The notes: generated by a model not told the origin, from the letters alone. A stretch of DNA of 64,000 nt from Ensifer adhaerens (GCF_020035535.1 NZ_CP083351.1:620001-684000); one strand, 5' to 3'. Shown: positions 24,438 through 34,605, counted from the stretch's first letter. Translations and numbers: made by a program.

Positions 24438-27400
24438 TCACCGAAAATCCCGTGTCTTCACCTTGATCGCATCAAGATGCAGGTACGGATCGACTATGTC
24501 GCGCGGCCGAGGACCCTTGAGCATTCCTCGTGGATCGGGTGCCGGCGCCCCGCGATGAAACTCGTCGCCTCGACCGTGAGGCAGAGGGAAGTCGGCATCA
24601 CGATCGCCAACACTGGCGAGCTCGCCGGACAGGTCGGTCAGCCGGTGGGCTATCAGGTGGACCACATCGCCCTCCTTTTGGATCCGGCCATAGATGCCGA
24701 GCATGCCGGCGCCCAGCACGACGCGGCGGTATTTCTCGAAGGTCTTTGCCCAGACGACGAGATTGGCAATGCCGGTCTCGTCCTCGATGGTGATGAACAT
24801 CACGCCCTTTGCGGAACCTGGTCGCTGGCGGACGAGCACGAGGCCGGCGGCCTCAAGCCATTTGCCGTCGCGCGACTGCATTGCTTCCCGGCAGGAGGCG
24901 ACGCGGCGCTTCGTCAGATCCGCGCGCAGGAACGCAAGTGGATGCTCACGCAGCGTCAGCCCGACATGGCCGAAGTCCTCGACCACCTCGCCTCCCGATG
25001 TCATGGGGTTCAGCGCTATAGCCGGTTCGTCGAGCTCGGCCACGGTCCGGTTCTCGCGCTCCGACGCCGCCTCAAAGAGCGGCAAAGGTTCGTCGCGCAG
25101 CGCCTTGATCGCCCAGAGCGCCTCGCGGCGGGCAAGGTTCAGCGAAGGCCTGAATGCATCGGCTTCGGCGAGCTCGACAAGCGAGGCGGCAGGTACGCCG
25201 GCGCGGCGCCAGATATCGTCGACGCTCTCGAAGGCGCCCTCCGCGCGCACAGCGACGAGTGTGGCCGCGTCAGCATTCGCAAGCCCCTTGACCATTCGCA
25301 ACCCAAGGCGGACGGCAAACCGGCTTTCGTCGCCGGTCGGTTCCAGTGTGCAATCCCAGCGGCTCTGATTGATGCAGACCGGCCGAACTTCCACCCCGTG
25401 CTCGCGCGCGTCGCGAACGATCTGGGCCGGTGCGTAGAACCCCATCGGCTGGGCATTGAGGAGGGCCGCGCAAAAGACATCCGGATGCCAGCATTTCAGC
25501 CAGGAGGACGCATACGCGATCAGCGCGAAGGAAGCGGCATGGCTTTCCGGGAAACCGTAGCTGCCGAAGCCTTCCAGCTGCCGGAATGTCTTTTCGGCAA
25601 AGTCCGGCTCATAGCCGTTCGCCACCATGCCGGCGATCAGCTTCTTGCCGAACTTCGAAACACCGCCGGTGTGCTTGAAGGTCGCCATGGCGCGCCTGAG
25701 CTGATCCGCTTCGCCAGGCGTGAAGCCGGCACATTCGATTGCCACCCGCATCGCCTGTTCCTGAAAGAGCGGCACACCGAGCGTCTTGCCGAGCACCTCT
25801 TCCAGTTCCGGCTTCGGATAGTCGACCGTCTCCTTGCCCTCGCGGCGCCGCAGATACGGATGGACCATGTCGCCCTGGATCGGACCGGGGCGCACGATCG
25901 CCACCTCGATGACGAGGTCATAGAAGGTGCGCGGCTTGATCCTTGGCAGCATCGACATCTGCGCACGGCTTTCGATCTGGAAGGTGCCGAGCGTATCGGC
26001 GCGTCGGATCATCGCGTAGGTTCGAGGGTCTTCCGGCGGGATTCTGGCAAGGTCGATATTGATACCCTTGTGCTCGGCCAGAAGATTGAAGCCTCGCTTC
26101 ATGCACGAGAGCATGCCGAGCGCCAGGCAATCGACCTTCATGAACTTCAGGATATCAATGTCGTCCTTGTCCCATTCGATCACCTGGCGCTCGGCCATTG
26201 CCGCCGGCTCGATCGGCACCAGTTCATCAAGGCGATCATGGGTCAGCACGAAGCCACCTGGATGCTGCGACAGGTGACGCGGCGCACCCATCAATTGGCG
26301 GGCAAGGTCCAGCGTCAGGCGCAGGCGCCGGTCGCCAAGATTGAGGTTCAGTTCCTCGGCATGTTTTTCACCGACATCCTCACCCCATCCCCAGACCTGG
26401 GACGAAAGCATCTTCGTCATGTCCTCGGGCAACCCCAGCGCCTTGCCAACGTCGCGAATGGCGCCTTTCGACCGGTAACGGATGACGGTCGAACAGAGTG
26501 CCGCATGGAAGCGGCCATAGGTGTCGAACACCCATTGCATGACGATCTCGCGGCGCTCGTGCTCGAAGTCGACATCGATGTCGGGCGGTTCGCGCCGCTC
26601 CTCGGAGACAAAGCGTTCGAAGAGGAGATCGTTGGTATCAGGATCGATCGAGGTGATGCCGAGCACATAACAAACGGAAGAATTGGCGGCCGATCCCCTG
26701 CCCTGGCACAAAATGTCCTTCGAGCGCGCGAAGCGGACGATCGCGTTCACCGTCAGAAAGTAGGGCGCATATTGGAGCCTCTCGATCAGCCGCAGTTCAT
26801 GTTCAAGGTTCCGCCTGACCTTGTCCGGCAACCCCTCGGGATAGCGCCAGACCGCACCTTCCCAAGTCAATTGCTCCAACGTCTGCTGTGCTGTCAGCTC
26901 CGGATTGGAGCGCTCCTCCGGATATTGATAGGCGAGCTCGTCGAGCGAGAAGCGGCACCGGTCGAGGATCTCGATCGTGCGATCGAGTGCTTCCTGATAG
27001 TGTGGGAAGAGACGCACCATTTCTTCCGGGGGCTTCAAGTAGCGGTCGGCATGGCGCTCGCGCCTGAAACCCGCTTCATCGATGGTGATGTTGTGACGGA
27101 TACAGGTGACGACATCCTGAAGGATGCGCCGCTCGGGAACATGAAACAGAACGTCGTTGGTTACGACAGTCGTCACGCCTGACGCCCTGGCCATATTTGC
27201 GAGCCGATGGAGCCGCAGCTGGTCGTTCGGCCGGCGCCGGAGTGTCAGCGCCAGATAGCTGCGGTCGCCAAAGGCTTGCCCCAGATGGCGAAGCTGCAGC
27301 GCCAACTGGTCATCGGCTTCACCTGGAACAAGAACGACAATCAGGCCTTGGCCATAGGCAACGAGATCGTCCCAGCCAACCCGGCATTTCGCTTTCCCGC

Positions 27401-27704
27401 CACGCTTTTTGCCGAGCGACAGCAACCGGCAAAGGCGGGCATAAGCCGGCCGATCGGTCGGGTAGACTAGCACGGAGAGACCGTCGTCGAGATCGAGCCG
27501 GCAACCGACGATCAGCCGCACGCCGGTGTCTCTCGCTGCCTGGTGCGCCCTGACGATGCCGGCGAGGCTGTTGCGATCGACGATCGCCAGCGCGTCGATC
27601 TTGAGTTCTGCAGCGCGCTGAAACAGCTCCTCCAAGGATGAGGCCCCACGCAGGAAAGAAAAGTGCGAGGTCACCTGCAGCTCGGCATAGCGCGGCGCCG
27701 TCAT
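24438..27704 (-). CDS. dnaE2: Error-prone DNA polymerase III alpha subunit DnaE2 (ImuC)
   Basis: 1088-residue translesion polymerase of the ImuA-ImuB-DnaE2 mutasome, which bypasses damage and drives SOS mutagenesis. The N-terminus is a PHP domain ([20 protein letters not shown]). The polymerase core shows [17 protein letters not shown] and the catalytic aspartates in [14 protein letters not shown] (about residues 395-408); [19 protein letters not shown] follows in the fingers. A C-terminal OB fold is indicated by [16 protein letters not shown]. Length is typical for DnaE2. The start overlaps the imuB stop by 4 bases, so the two are coupled. The long open frame on the opposite strand is a high-GC shadow. 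Confidence 0.95.
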   Translation of the reverse strand: MTAPRYAELQVTSHFSFLRGASSLEELFQRAAELKIDALAIVDRNSLAGIVRAHQAARDTGVRLIVGCRLDLDDGLSVLVYPTDRPAYARLCRLLSLGKKRGGKAKCRVGWDDLVAYGQGLIVVLVPGEADDQLALQLRHLGQAFGDRSYLALTLRRRPNDQLRLHRLANMARASGVTTVVTNDVLFHVPERRILQDVVTCIRHNITIDEAGFRRERHADRYLKPPEEMVRLFPHYQEALDRTIEILDRCRFSLDELAYQYPEERSNPELTAQQTLEQLTWEGAVWRYPEGLPDKVRRNLEHELRLIERLQYAPYFLTVNAIVRFARSKDILCQGRGSAANSSVCYVLGITSIDPDTNDLLFERFVSEERREPPDIDVDFEHERREIVMQWVFDTYGRFHAALCSTVIRYRSKGAIRDVGKALGLPEDMTKMLSSQVWGWGEDVGEKHAEELNLNLGDRRLRLTLDLARQLMGAPRHLSQHPGGFVLTHDRLDELVPIEPAAMAERQVIEWDKDDIDILKFMKVDCLALGMLSCMKRGFNLLAEHKGINIDLARIPPEDPRTYAMIRRADTLGTFQIESRAQMSMLPRIKPRTFYDLVIEVAIVRPGPIQGDMVHPYLRRREGKETVDYPKPELEEVLGKTLGVPLFQEQAMRVAIECAGFTPGEADQLRRAMATFKHTGGVSKFGKKLIAGMVANGYEPDFAEKTFRQLEGFGSYGFPESHAASFALIAYASSWLKCWHPDVFCAALLNAQPMGFYAPAQIVRDAREHGVEVRPVCINQSRWDCTLEPTGDESRFAVRLGLRMVKGLANADAATLVAVRAEGAFESVDDIWRRAGVPAASLVELAEADAFRPSLNLARREALWAIKALRDEPLPLFEAASERENRTVAELDEPAIALNPMTSGGEVVEDFGHVGLTLREHPLAFLRADLTKRRVASCREAMQSRDGKWLEAAGLVLVRQRPGSAKGVMFITIEDETGIANLVVWAKTFEKYRRVVLGAGMLGIYGRIQKEGDVVHLIAHRLTDLSGELASVGDRDADFPLPHGRGDEFHRGAPAPDPRGMLKGPRPRDIVDPYLHLDAIKVKTRDFR

Positions 27705-29221
27705 GCGAATATCCCATGCAGGAACCAGCGATGGCTGCCGGTTTCACCATGTTCGCCGTCGCCGGAGCGAAAGATCCAGTAGCGCTCGCCGGCGTCATCC
27801 TCGACCTGGAAATAATCGCGCACAGCCACGAGCTCGGCATCGCGCTTCCACCATTCGCCAAAGACGCGCTCCGGACCGTCGGCGCGGCGAACGCGCCTTC
27901 TAACGCCCCGCCAGGTGAAGCTGACCGGAGGATGGTCGGGAAGGAGCGCCATGGTTTCGATCGGTTCGGGATGAAGAAGAAGGCGCGTCGGCCGCGGCCA
28001 GTGACCGGACCAGGTCTCGCCCGCATCCGGCGCCATCGGGGCAATGCGGGCGATGGAGCGCTCAGGCACATCGCTTGCGACCGGCGCGAAGCGGAACAGC
28101 CGGCGCTGGCCGATCCGGTTGCCGATAATGTCGATCAGGCCGGAGACATCGGCCTCCGGCTCCTCGACCAGCGAGGAAATCACCTGAGTGGCGATGAGCG
28201 GCTCGGCATGGCTTGCCGTCAACGACATGATCTCGATCCCGAAACCCGGATCGATGGTTTCGATGCGGTCGGTCAAAAGACGCGTCAAGCGCTGGAAGTC
28301 GCGGACGGGCGTGGTGGTTCCTGCCCGGATCGCCTGATAGGAGTTGTCGACGCGGTGAAACAGAAGATCGACCCGACGCGCGCCGAGACCCTTTTCCTCA
28401 AGCAACCGGCAGAGCATAGCCACGAGTTTGGCCGTATAGCGCGCGATCGTCTCGGCTGCAGCGATCGGTTCGCCAAAGGAGCGCCGGACCTCAATGAGCT
28501 CAGGCGTGCGGATCGGTTCGATCGGCTCGGCGATGCGGCCGGCCGCCTGGTCGAGACGCCGACCGAGTTCCGGTCCGAAGCGCAAGGCGAGCGGCGCGCG
28601 CGGCTGACGGTCGATGTCGCCGATTGTGTTGAAGCCGAGAACACGAAGATCATGGACGATCGATGGTTCGAGCCTGAGTGCTGCGATCGGCAGATTGGCA
28701 AGAAGCTCTCGCTGAACACCAGGTGCAATGGCAATCGTCGGCTGAGCCAGATACTCAGCCGCATGGGCAGCACCCCAGGTGTCGGCAACCGCGGCGCGCG
28801 CGGCGGTGCCCGATCCATGGAAGCGATTGACCATGCCCGAGAGCATCAGTGCTTCGCCACCATGCAGATGATCGGCGCCTGATGTGTCGATCACCAGGCC
28901 GTCGGGCGGATCGGCGGCAACGATCGGCGCATAACGCTGCAGCGCCCAGAGTGCCAGGCGGTCGAGCGCCTCGGCGTCGGCCACGGGATCTGCATCCATG
29001 ACGACGAGATCGGTCACGAGCGCCTGTGCCTTGGTCGCCGCCATGCCAATCCTCAAACCCGCAGCATGTGCTGCAGCATTTGCCGCCATGACCACCCTTC
29101 GGCGTTCGCGGCGGCCAATGAGGACAAGTGGAGCGTCAGCCGGCGGCGCGGTGTCGGCGAGCTTCCGCCTCAGACGGTCCGTCGGCCAGGTCGGAAGGAA
29201 CAGCGATACGACCCTTGGCAT
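27701..29221 (-). CDS. imuB: ImuB, catalytically inactive Y-family polymerase-like protein
   Basis: 506-residue partner of DnaE2 that links it to the replication clamp. It has the Y-family layout, but the catalytic acidic motifs are lost: the N-terminal motif is [16 protein letters not shown] in place of the Asp-containing loop, and the second is [16 protein letters not shown]. This is the normal state for ImuB. The ATG at 29219-29221 ([10 protein letters not shown]) matches the family start; an upstream start in the same frame would overlap imuA deeply. Even so it overlaps the imuA 3' end by 86 bases. The C-terminal region ends with a conserved block ([20 protein letters not shown]). Operon imuA-imuB-dnaE2. 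Confidence 0.92.
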   Translation of the reverse strand: MPRVVSLFLPTWPTDRLRRKLADTAPPADAPLVLIGRRERRRVVMAANAAAHAAGLRIGMAATKAQALVTDLVVMDADPVADAEALDRLALWALQRYAPIVAADPPDGLVIDTSGADHLHGGEALMLSGMVNRFHGSGTAARAAVADTWGAAHAAEYLAQPTIAIAPGVQRELLANLPIAALRLEPSIVHDLRVLGFNTIGDIDRQPRAPLALRFGPELGRRLDQAAGRIAEPIEPIRTPELIEVRRSFGEPIAAAETIARYTAKLVAMLCRLLEEKGLGARRVDLLFHRVDNSYQAIRAGTTTPVRDFQRLTRLLTDRIETIDPGFGIEIMSLTASHAEPLIATQVISSLVEEPEADVSGLIDIIGNRIGQRRLFRFAPVASDVPERSIARIAPMAPDAGETWSGHWPRPTRLLLHPEPIETMALLPDHPPVSFTWRGVRRRVRRADGPERVFGEWWKRDAELVAVRDYFQVEDDAGERYWIFRSGDGEHGETGSHRWFLHGIFA

Positions 29222-29897
29222 CGGGGGCCTCCACTTCGAAATCTGCACTTTCGCCGGCGCGGCAACGGATAAGCTCGACGAGCCAGCGCGCGCGGCCGAC
29301 GCCGGGAACGGGTAGTGGCGCCGAAGGCAGGACGGAAACCCGCCAGCGTGTCGTCGAAGCGGTCGGCTGCCCGAAATCCGAGGCCTCCGTCTGCCTTCGC
29401 CAGCGGCGGATCGCGATCCCGATTGTCCCTGAGCTTTCGGCTGCAAGCTGCAACCGGCGCGAGGCCGTCATCGAAAGGCGGGCCAGTTCGCCAGCGACGA
29501 CGCTGAGACCCCCATGACGCAAGCCTTCCTCCATGCAGGAAAGAAGCGCCTTCTCGTCTCCGGCCTCCACGAATATGACGCGGCCCGGCGATAGGCCCAC
29601 CTGGGCGAGCGCCGGCGCGAAGAGGTCTGGGCGTGTCACGCACCAGAGCACCTTGCCCTTCGAGCGGGCAGCGATGCCGGCGCAAAAGAGTGCCGCAGCC
29701 GCGCCGTCGATGGCGCCATTGCCGCCGCCGGCGACCTCGTGAAGCGCGCCAAGCGAAAGCCCCCCGCCGGGCAAGCGTTGATCGATGGCGGCGACGCCGA
29801 AAGGCAGGACCTTTCGCCCGCGGCCGCTTGTGCCTTGGAGACGCTGGATGCGGTCGCGAAGTTCTGAGACGACGGTATTGTCGACTGGACGGGGCAT
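29136..29897 (-). CDS. imuA: ImuA, RecA-like SOS mutagenesis protein
   Basis: 253-residue first gene of the imuA-imuB-dnaE2 operon. ImuA is a RecA/SulA-like protein that helps the mutasome. The visible motifs are LPFGVAAIDQRLPGGGLSLG with the glycine-rich turn (about residues 30-50), LHEVAGGGNGAIDGAAAALF, VLWCVTRPDLFAPAL, and a family-typical end ([20 protein letters not shown]). ATG 29897 lies about 50 bases downstream of a LexA box. Its 3' end overlaps imuB by 86 bases, which makes coordinated expression likely. Confidence 0.88.
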   Translation of the reverse strand: MPRPVDNTVVSELRDRIQRLQGTSGRGRKVLPFGVAAIDQRLPGGGLSLGALHEVAGGGNGAIDGAAAALFCAGIAARSKGKVLWCVTRPDLFAPALAQVGLSPGRVIFVEAGDEKALLSCMEEGLRHGGLSVVAGELARLSMTASRRLQLAAESSGTIGIAIRRWRRQTEASDFGQPTASTTRWRVSVLPSAPLPVPGVGRARWLVELIRCRAGESADFEVEAPDAKGRIAVPSDLADGPSEAEARRHRAAG

Positions 29898-29947
29898 TTT
29901 GGAAGGAACAGCTCCCTGGGACTATGCATGAGTCTTTCTGTTGATAT

Positions 29948-29962
29948 GTTCTCTATTTGTTC
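29948..29962. promoter_or_regulatory. LexA (SOS) box, GTTC-N7-GTTC
   Basis: GTTC at 29948-29951, 7 bases, GTTC at 29959-29962: an exact copy of the alphaproteobacterial LexA recognition site. It lies 50 bases upstream of imuA (minus strand) and 150 bases upstream of the SRAP gene (plus strand), so one box could control the imuA-imuB-dnaE2 operon and the divergent SRAP-dinB pair. Confidence 0.85.
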
Positions 29963-30112
29963 CTTTTCGTGTTGCGAGTCAACCGACCTTCAGGGCAAGA
30001 GGTTCTGGCAAATGCAACTCAAGGGAAAGGCGGCCCTGACATCGAACCAAGGCGGCAGCTGCCGGTCTTCGTTGGTATGAAGTGCAGCGGATTGGAAGCG
30101 GGGAGGATTGAA

Positions 30113-30781
30113 ATGTGCAACCTCTACAACATCACGACCACGCGCGACGCGGTGATGCAGTTTACCAAGGCCCTGCGCGACAGGGCCGGCTGGAACGAGC
30201 CTTCGCTTGACGTCTATCCGGGCTACCAGGCGCCGGTCGTGCGTGTCCGCCAAGACGGCCAGCGCGAGATCACGCGCACCACCTGGGGCATGCCCTCCCC
30301 ACCTGAAGTCGTGAAGAACTATGATCACGGCGTCACCAATATCCGCAATCTCAATTCGCCGCACTGGCGGCGGTGGCTCGGTCAAACCAGCCGCTGCGTC
30401 GTGCCGTTCACCTCGTTTGCCGAGCCTGATCCGGCAGCGAAGGTCCCAGGAGGCAAGATCCCGAACGCCTGGTTTGCAGGCAACAACGACCGGCCCTTGA
30501 TGTTCTTTGCCGGGTTCTGGACGCCCTGGAAGGGTGTCAGGCGCGTGCGCGACGGCGAGCGCGAATACGAGCTCTTCGGCTTCCTCACCACGTCGCCGAA
30601 CGAGATCGTCGCTCCCATCCACTTCAAGGCGATGCCGGTGATGCTGACGACGCCTGGGGAAGTGGACCTGTGGCTCACCGGATCCTGGGGCGAGATCAAG
30701 CATCTGCAACGGCCTCTTCCGGGCAACATGCTGGTGATCGTCGAGCCGCCAGCAGCACCGACCGAAGGTCTGCTGCTGTGA
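30113..30781 (+). CDS. SOS response-associated peptidase (SRAP, YedK/HMCES type)
   Basis: 222-residue SRAP-domain protein. These proteins bind abasic sites in single-stranded DNA and form a stable crosslink through Cys2, shielding the lesion. The key residues are present: Cys2 after the start (MCNLYNITTT), Asn in GVTNIRNLNSPHW, Glu in PFTSFAEPDP and His in IHFKAMPVML. The start is ATG 30113, because Cys must follow Met directly; GGGAGG lies upstream. The frame extends further upstream to 29957 but would block the chemistry. It diverges from the imuA operon and shares its LexA box, and dinB follows by about 40 bases, so an SOS-induced SRAP-dinB pair is likely. Confidence 0.92.
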   Translation: MCNLYNITTTRDAVMQFTKALRDRAGWNEPSLDVYPGYQAPVVRVRQDGQREITRTTWGMPSPPEVVKNYDHGVTNIRNLNSPHWRRWLGQTSRCVVPFTSFAEPDPAAKVPGGKIPNAWFAGNNDRPLMFFAGFWTPWKGVRRVRDGEREYELFGFLTTSPNEIVAPIHFKAMPVMLTTPGEVDLWLTGSWGEIKHLQRPLPGNMLVIVEPPAAPTEGLLL

Positions 30782-30821
30782 CCGCTCATTCGGCTACGAC
30801 AGCACCGCCGAGTTGACGGCC

Positions 30822-31904
30822 ATGGAAACGGCTGTCCGATTACGCAAGATCATCCACGTTGACATGGATGCTTTCTATGCCTCCGTCGAGCAACGGGACA
30901 ATCCTGAGCTCCGCGGGTTCCCGATCGCTGTCGGCCATGGCGAAGCGCGCGGCGTCGTGGCAGCGGCAAGCTATGAGGCGCGCAAGTTCGGCGTCCATTC
31001 GGCCATGCCGTCGGTAACGGCCAAACGCAAATGCCCCGACCTGATATTCGTGAGACCGCGCTTTGATGCCTATCGCGCGGTGTCTCAGGAGATTCACGCG
31101 ATTTTTGCGCAGTACACGCCGCTGATCGAGCCGTTGTCGCTCGATGAGGCCTATCTCGACGTGACCGAGAACCTGAAGGGAATGGAGGTTGCAACCGAGA
31201 TTGCCGAGGAAATCCGCGGGCAGATCAAGGCCCGGACCGGACTGACGGCGTCCGCCGGCGTTTCCTACAATAAGTTTCTCGCCAAGATGGCGTCCGACCA
31301 GAGGAAGCCCGACGGCCTCTTCGTCATCACGCCGAAAAATGGCCCGGCCTTCGTCGAGGCCCTACCGGTCAAGAAGTTTCATGGCGTCGGGCCGGCAACG
31401 ACTGAACGCATGCACAGGCTCGGCATAGAAACGGGAGCCGACCTCAGGGCGCGCGACATTGCCTTTTTGCAGCAGCACTTCGGTAAGTCAGGGCCATATT
31501 TCTATTGGATCGCCCGCGGTGTCGATGAACGGCAGGTCAAACCCGACCGGGTGCGCAAGTCGATCGGCGCGGAAGATACCTTCTCCACCGACATCCACGA
31601 TTTCGAGGCGGCGCGCTCAGGCCTTCAGCCGCTGATCGAGAAGGTCTGGCGCTATTGCGAGGTCAACCGCATTCACGCAAAGACGGTAACGCTGAAGGTG
31701 AAATGGGGAGATTTCACGCAGATAACCCGAAGCAAGACCGTCACCGCTCCGATCGCAAGCGCAGGCGAACTCGCCGACGTCTCGAGGCTGCTGCTCTCAC
31801 CCCTTTTTCCTCTCACGAAAGGTATTCGCCTTTTGGGCGTGTCGCTGTCATCGCTCGAAAAAAGGGCAGTGGAAGACAGGCCCCAGCTTGCCTTCGCGCT
31901 CTAA
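30822..31904 (+). CDS. dinB: DNA polymerase IV (Y-family)
   Basis: 360-residue translesion polymerase. The palm aspartates are present in IIHVDMDAFYASVEQRDNPE (about residues 12-31) and in LSLDEAYLDVT (about residues 103-113). The steric gate region, the fingers and the little-finger domain (KSIGAEDTFSTDIHDFEAA, about residues 245-263) follow, and the end is typical. ATG 30822 is used; a TTG at 30813 is an alternative. It lies 40 bases behind the SRAP gene on the same strand. DinB supports bypass of bulky and oxidised bases; here it is probably SOS-induced through the upstream LexA box. Confidence 0.93.
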   Translation: METAVRLRKIIHVDMDAFYASVEQRDNPELRGFPIAVGHGEARGVVAAASYEARKFGVHSAMPSVTAKRKCPDLIFVRPRFDAYRAVSQEIHAIFAQYTPLIEPLSLDEAYLDVTENLKGMEVATEIAEEIRGQIKARTGLTASAGVSYNKFLAKMASDQRKPDGLFVITPKNGPAFVEALPVKKFHGVGPATTERMHRLGIETGADLRARDIAFLQQHFGKSGPYFYWIARGVDERQVKPDRVRKSIGAEDTFSTDIHDFEAARSGLQPLIEKVWRYCEVNRIHAKTVTLKVKWGDFTQITRSKTVTAPIASAGELADVSRLLLSPLFPLTKGIRLLGVSLSSLEKRAVEDRPQLAFAL

Positions 31905-31965
31905 TTTGGCGCCCGCTCAACCATAGGGTCCGGCTGACGCACTGCGGCGCGCAATCGGTATTTGA

Positions 31966-32064
31966 TCAGCGTGTTGCTTTGCTCCACAACGGCCCGGTCC
32001 ATAAAAGAACCAATGCCGCTGCAAGCGGCAGAGCCATGATAATTACAAGTACAAGAGCTCCCAT
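31966..32064 (-). CDS. 32-residue single-span membrane peptide
   Basis: A tiny open frame with a good ribosome site (GAGGAAAA, about 4 bases before ATG 32062-32064) that encodes 32 residues: MGALVLVIIMALPLAAALVL, then a short polar end. The hydrophobic core is just long enough for one membrane helix. It starts 10 bases after the end of the frameshifted DUF6766 gene on the same strand, as in a two-gene operon. Function unknown. Being so short, it could be chance, but the ribosome site, position and composition argue for a gene. Confidence 0.4.
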   Translation of the reverse strand: MGALVLVIIMALPLAAALVLLWTGPLWSKATR

Positions 32065-32073
32065 GGGTTTTCC

Positions 32074-32488
32074 TCAAGGCCTGTGTTGATGCGGCTGGCC
32101 CGTAGGTCGACCACCATAATGGTCATCGAGCCTGTCGATGACCGCCTTGCCCTTTTCCGGGTCAAGAGGCTTCAGCAATTCATCCAGCTTTGCTTCGACC
32201 CGGTCCGTCCCCTCCTTCGATTGCGGAGAGCCGACGAACAGGAAAAACGCGAGACCCCCAACCTGCCAAAGGAGTTGCAGGAATTCCGACTGCCAGTTTT
32301 CCAGCGTATCGCGCGACATTTCGATAACATATGCGGCTGTCTCTGGCGATTGCCCCAATGCACTCTGCTGATCGACATACGCAAACCCCGAACACCCAAT
32401 GACCAACCAGCGAAAGCAAAAATAGGATCAGGGTGACCCAGGCGTAGCCGTATGCGTACCAGATCGAACGGATTTTCGGCTCGCTCAT
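32074..32488 (-). pseudogene. DUF6766-like membrane protein, single-base frameshift
   Basis: Two overlapping frames together form a DUF6766-like protein. The first, from ATG 32486-32488, reads SIWYAYGYAWVTLILFLLSL then VGHWVFG, a membrane helix. The match then continues in the second frame as FAYVDQQSA, later DTLENWQSEFLQLLWQVGGL and AFFLFVGSPQSKEG, to a stop at 32074. The switch falls in a run of four G on the minus strand (32386-32389): three G would restore one frame of about 137 residues. Such a slip may be a real mutation or a sequencing error. The family pattern of two helices flanking a SEFLQ motif is clear. Confidence 0.6.
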
Positions 32489-32590
32489 CGTTCATGTTCC
32501 GTCTTTAGCGTCTTTCTTGCCGAACATTAAGGAGATTGCTTTGTTCCTCGCGGGCCTCGTCAAACGGTCGCAGGTGGTTTGGGATAGCGG

Positions 32591-33523
32591 TCAATCTTTC
32601 TCATCGCCGGGCGAACGCGGTGACGTTGTCTGCTCCAGTTCTGCGTTCAGTTCCGCGCCGACGAGGATGATGATGGTCGATACCCATATCCAAAGCATGA
32701 ACCCGATTAGTGCCCCCATGGTACCGTAGGTGGCGTTGTAGTCCGCGAAATTGTCGACATAGAAGGAGAACAGCAGCGAAACCGGTAACCAGCAGATTGT
32801 GGCGATCGCTGCCCCCCAGGTGAACCATCTGGATTTTTGCGGCTCGCGATCAGGCCCATAGCGGTAGATCAAAGTGATGCCCACCCCGACCAGGAGAAGA
32901 AGCAACGGCCATCGCAAGAACTTCGCCAATCCTTCTACCCATGCATCGAGGTAAAGTGTGGCAAGAATGGCCGGCATTACCGCTATCAAAGCAATCAGCA
33001 GCGCCAGGAAGACGAGCCCGGCCAGGGTGAAAAAGAGGCTGAGCAGGGTGAGACGAATGAAGCTTCGTTCCTCCGTTTCGTCATAGGCAATGTTGATCGC
33101 CTCGAAAAGCGAGGCAACTCCGTTGCGCGCGCTCCAAAGCGCAACGAGCAATCCAGCGATGAATCCGAAGCTGAGGCTGGATGCTTTCTGGGACACCAAG
33201 GATTCCAGTTGCTGGGAAACCAATTGAAGCGATTGTGACGGCAAGACGTCAGACAGGTTTGCCAATTGTCCACCGATTGCAGAGGGGTCCGAAACAAGGC
33301 CGTATATCGACACAAGCGAAGTCAGTGCCGGAAAGACAGCAAGTAAGACATAGAATGTCACACCCGCCGCGACGAGCGTCACCTTGTCTTCGCTGACCTG
33401 GGAGGCTACCCGGAAGAGGATTTCCTTGAGTTCATGCATTGAAACATCGCTGTTGCCGAAGAAAGGTCGCTTCGGTGTGTTCGAGCGCACGGGGTTTGTC
33501 TCTTTCGTCGACCTTGTGATCAA
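32591..33523 (-). CDS. YihY/BrkB-family inner membrane protein
   Basis: Up to 310 residues, with six membrane helices, of the YihY (formerly RNase BN, BrkB) family; function not established. Family blocks: LVAAGVTFYVLLAVFPALTS (about residues 50-69), FGFIAGLLVALWSARNGVAS, FEAINIAYDETEERSFIRLT, and DYNATYGTMGALIGFMLWIW near the end. The start is uncertain: TTG at 33523 gives the usual N-terminal length, but a stress-type promoter -10 lies only about 9 bases upstream of it, so ATG 33437-33439 (MHELKEIL) may be the real start. YihY proteins recur in rhizobial stress regulons. Confidence 0.8.
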   Translation of the reverse strand: MITRSTKETNPVRSNTPKRPFFGNSDVSMHELKEILFRVASQVSEDKVTLVAAGVTFYVLLAVFPALTSLVSIYGLVSDPSAIGGQLANLSDVLPSQSLQLVSQQLESLVSQKASSLSFGFIAGLLVALWSARNGVASLFEAINIAYDETEERSFIRLTLLSLFFTLAGLVFLALLIALIAVMPAILATLYLDAWVEGLAKFLRWPLLLLLVGVGITLIYRYGPDREPQKSRWFTWGAAIATICWLPVSLLFSFYVDNFADYNATYGTMGALIGFMLWIWVSTIIILVGAELNAELEQTTSPRSPGDEKD

Positions 33524-33531
33524 TGCAGTCC

Positions 33532-33557
33532 AACTTTTGATTTCCCCATCTTGTTCC
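33532..33557 (-). promoter_or_regulatory. EcfG/RpoE2-like promoter, yihY
   Basis: Minus strand GGAAC (33557-33553), 17-base spacer, AGTT (33535-33532). One base longer and with A in place of C/G in the -10, so a weaker call. It lies just upstream of the longest yihY start. Confidence 0.4.
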
Positions 33558-33883
33558 GTAACAGCGCGAACAGTTTGGCGCGCACCGGCGTTATCGGTCG
33601 TTCCTGTTCATGAAGCTTGATGGGCTGAATAGTTTCATCGTCTTCCTGAGGCGAAACGTCCGCCTGCTGCCTCTCTCTCTATCCGAGGGAGGTGCTCGGG
33701 AAGGCACCGTGATCTTCCGGGAAACGCCAACCGAGATAGGTTCGGCCAACAGAGTGAATATTCGACAATTCATCGCGTTTGCAACGACGACTAGGTCCGG
33801 GCGACAGCATCTTCCTGCCGCCGTTCGTTTCATGCTCGCCAACCGGTGAGGGACGGCCTCAGGTCGCTCAATATCTTGCGCAA
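33558..33883. other. Stretch without confident gene
   Basis: About 330 bases between yihY and the DUF982 gene. Open frames exist on both strands, for example a minus-strand frame with LVVVANAMNCRIFTLLAEP, faintly like a host-attachment protein start, but none has a convincing start, ribosome site or family match. Confidence 0.35.
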
Positions 33884-34180
33884 TCAGGTGTATGCCTTCT
33901 CGATCCGCTCAGGCGTTCGCAACGTCGCAATCGCAGTTGGCACCATGCCGGCTTCAAGGCAAGCACCGACGAAGGCCTCGCGCGCGACGGCAGCGGGCGT
34001 GGCCCGCTTCAAGGCGCCGCGGCAGCTGCGCACAGCGCCTTCGTAACCGCGGCCACTGCGTGTCGGCCACTCGTTTTCCAGGAAGTCGAGGGCAGCGTGA
34101 ACAGAGAAAAACAGACGCTCGGAACCGGATTGCAGCCGAACCGACAAGGGAACGGTCCATGGTATTTCTGGGGTGTGCAT
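33884..34180 (-). CDS. DUF982 domain protein
   Basis: 98-residue DUF982 protein, a small family mostly limited to rhizobia; function unknown. The pattern fits throughout: a Trp-containing start (MHTPEIPWTVPLSVRL), LFFSVHAALDFLENEWPTRS, then GYEGAVRSCRGALKR and AREAFVGACLEAGM. Cytoplasmic, no membrane span. ATG 34178-34180 is the only sensible start. No stress-type promoter is visible directly upstream. The gene stands between the yihY and DUF2188 genes, in the stress-related region. Confidence 0.75.
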   Translation of the reverse strand: MHTPEIPWTVPLSVRLQSGSERLFFSVHAALDFLENEWPTRSGRGYEGAVRSCRGALKRATPAAVAREAFVGACLEAGMVPTAIATLRTPERIEKAYT

Positions 34181-34248
34181 GTTTTATACTCCCTGATGTT
34201 GCGTGTGGAGAAGTGATTTTATCAATCCAATTGTCAGGCCGTTTGAGC

Positions 34249-34605
34249 TCAGCGACGTCGAGAAAGACGGAGCAGGAAATTCATTACCAGCACTGCACTG
34301 GTCGCCAGCAGGAAAATTTTTAGCGGTCCCGCTCGATCGGCTTGCTGTTCCGCAATTTGCGGCCTGGTATCGATGACTTCTGTTTGGGGACGGTCAAATC
34401 CGGAAGATGTTTGTTCGTGCCAACGACCTTTGGCGTCCTGAAACTCGATCTGTTCGTCAGAGCCAGGGGCTTCATGTTGGTTCGCGGCGATCTTTGCCGC
34501 GGCTAGCGCATCGCCATGCGTTGAGAAGGTTTCAGAAAAGCCATCGTTGACCTTGTAGGCCCAACCTCCGTCGTGCTGTACGACTTCATATCTGATTTTT
34601 TGCAT
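34249..34605 (-). CDS. DUF2188 domain protein with C-terminal membrane anchor
   Basis: 118-residue protein. Residues about 2-65 match DUF2188: MQKIRYEVVQHDGGWAYKVN, FSTHGDALAAAKIAANQH and IEFQDAKGRWHEQ. A linker of about 30 residues follows, and a single hydrophobic helix (KIFLLATSAVLVMNFLLRL) ends the protein with an Arg-rich tail, so the domain probably faces the cytoplasm from the inner membrane. ATG 34603-34605 has GGGAGGG about 5 bases upstream; a longer open frame upstream has no support. A degenerate promoter (GCAAC-N16-TGTT) may lie upstream. Function unknown. Confidence 0.75.
   Translation of the reverse strand: MQKIRYEVVQHDGGWAYKVNDGFSETFSTHGDALAAAKIAANQHEAPGSDEQIEFQDAKGRWHEQTSSGFDRPQTEVIDTRPQIAEQQADRAGPLKIFLLATSAVLVMNFLLRLSRRR

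Noticed and set aside
24306..27182. 958-codon open frame on the plus strand
   Set aside because: It is antisense to dnaE2, which matches its family along its full length; the frame is a high-GC shadow without a ribosome site or family.
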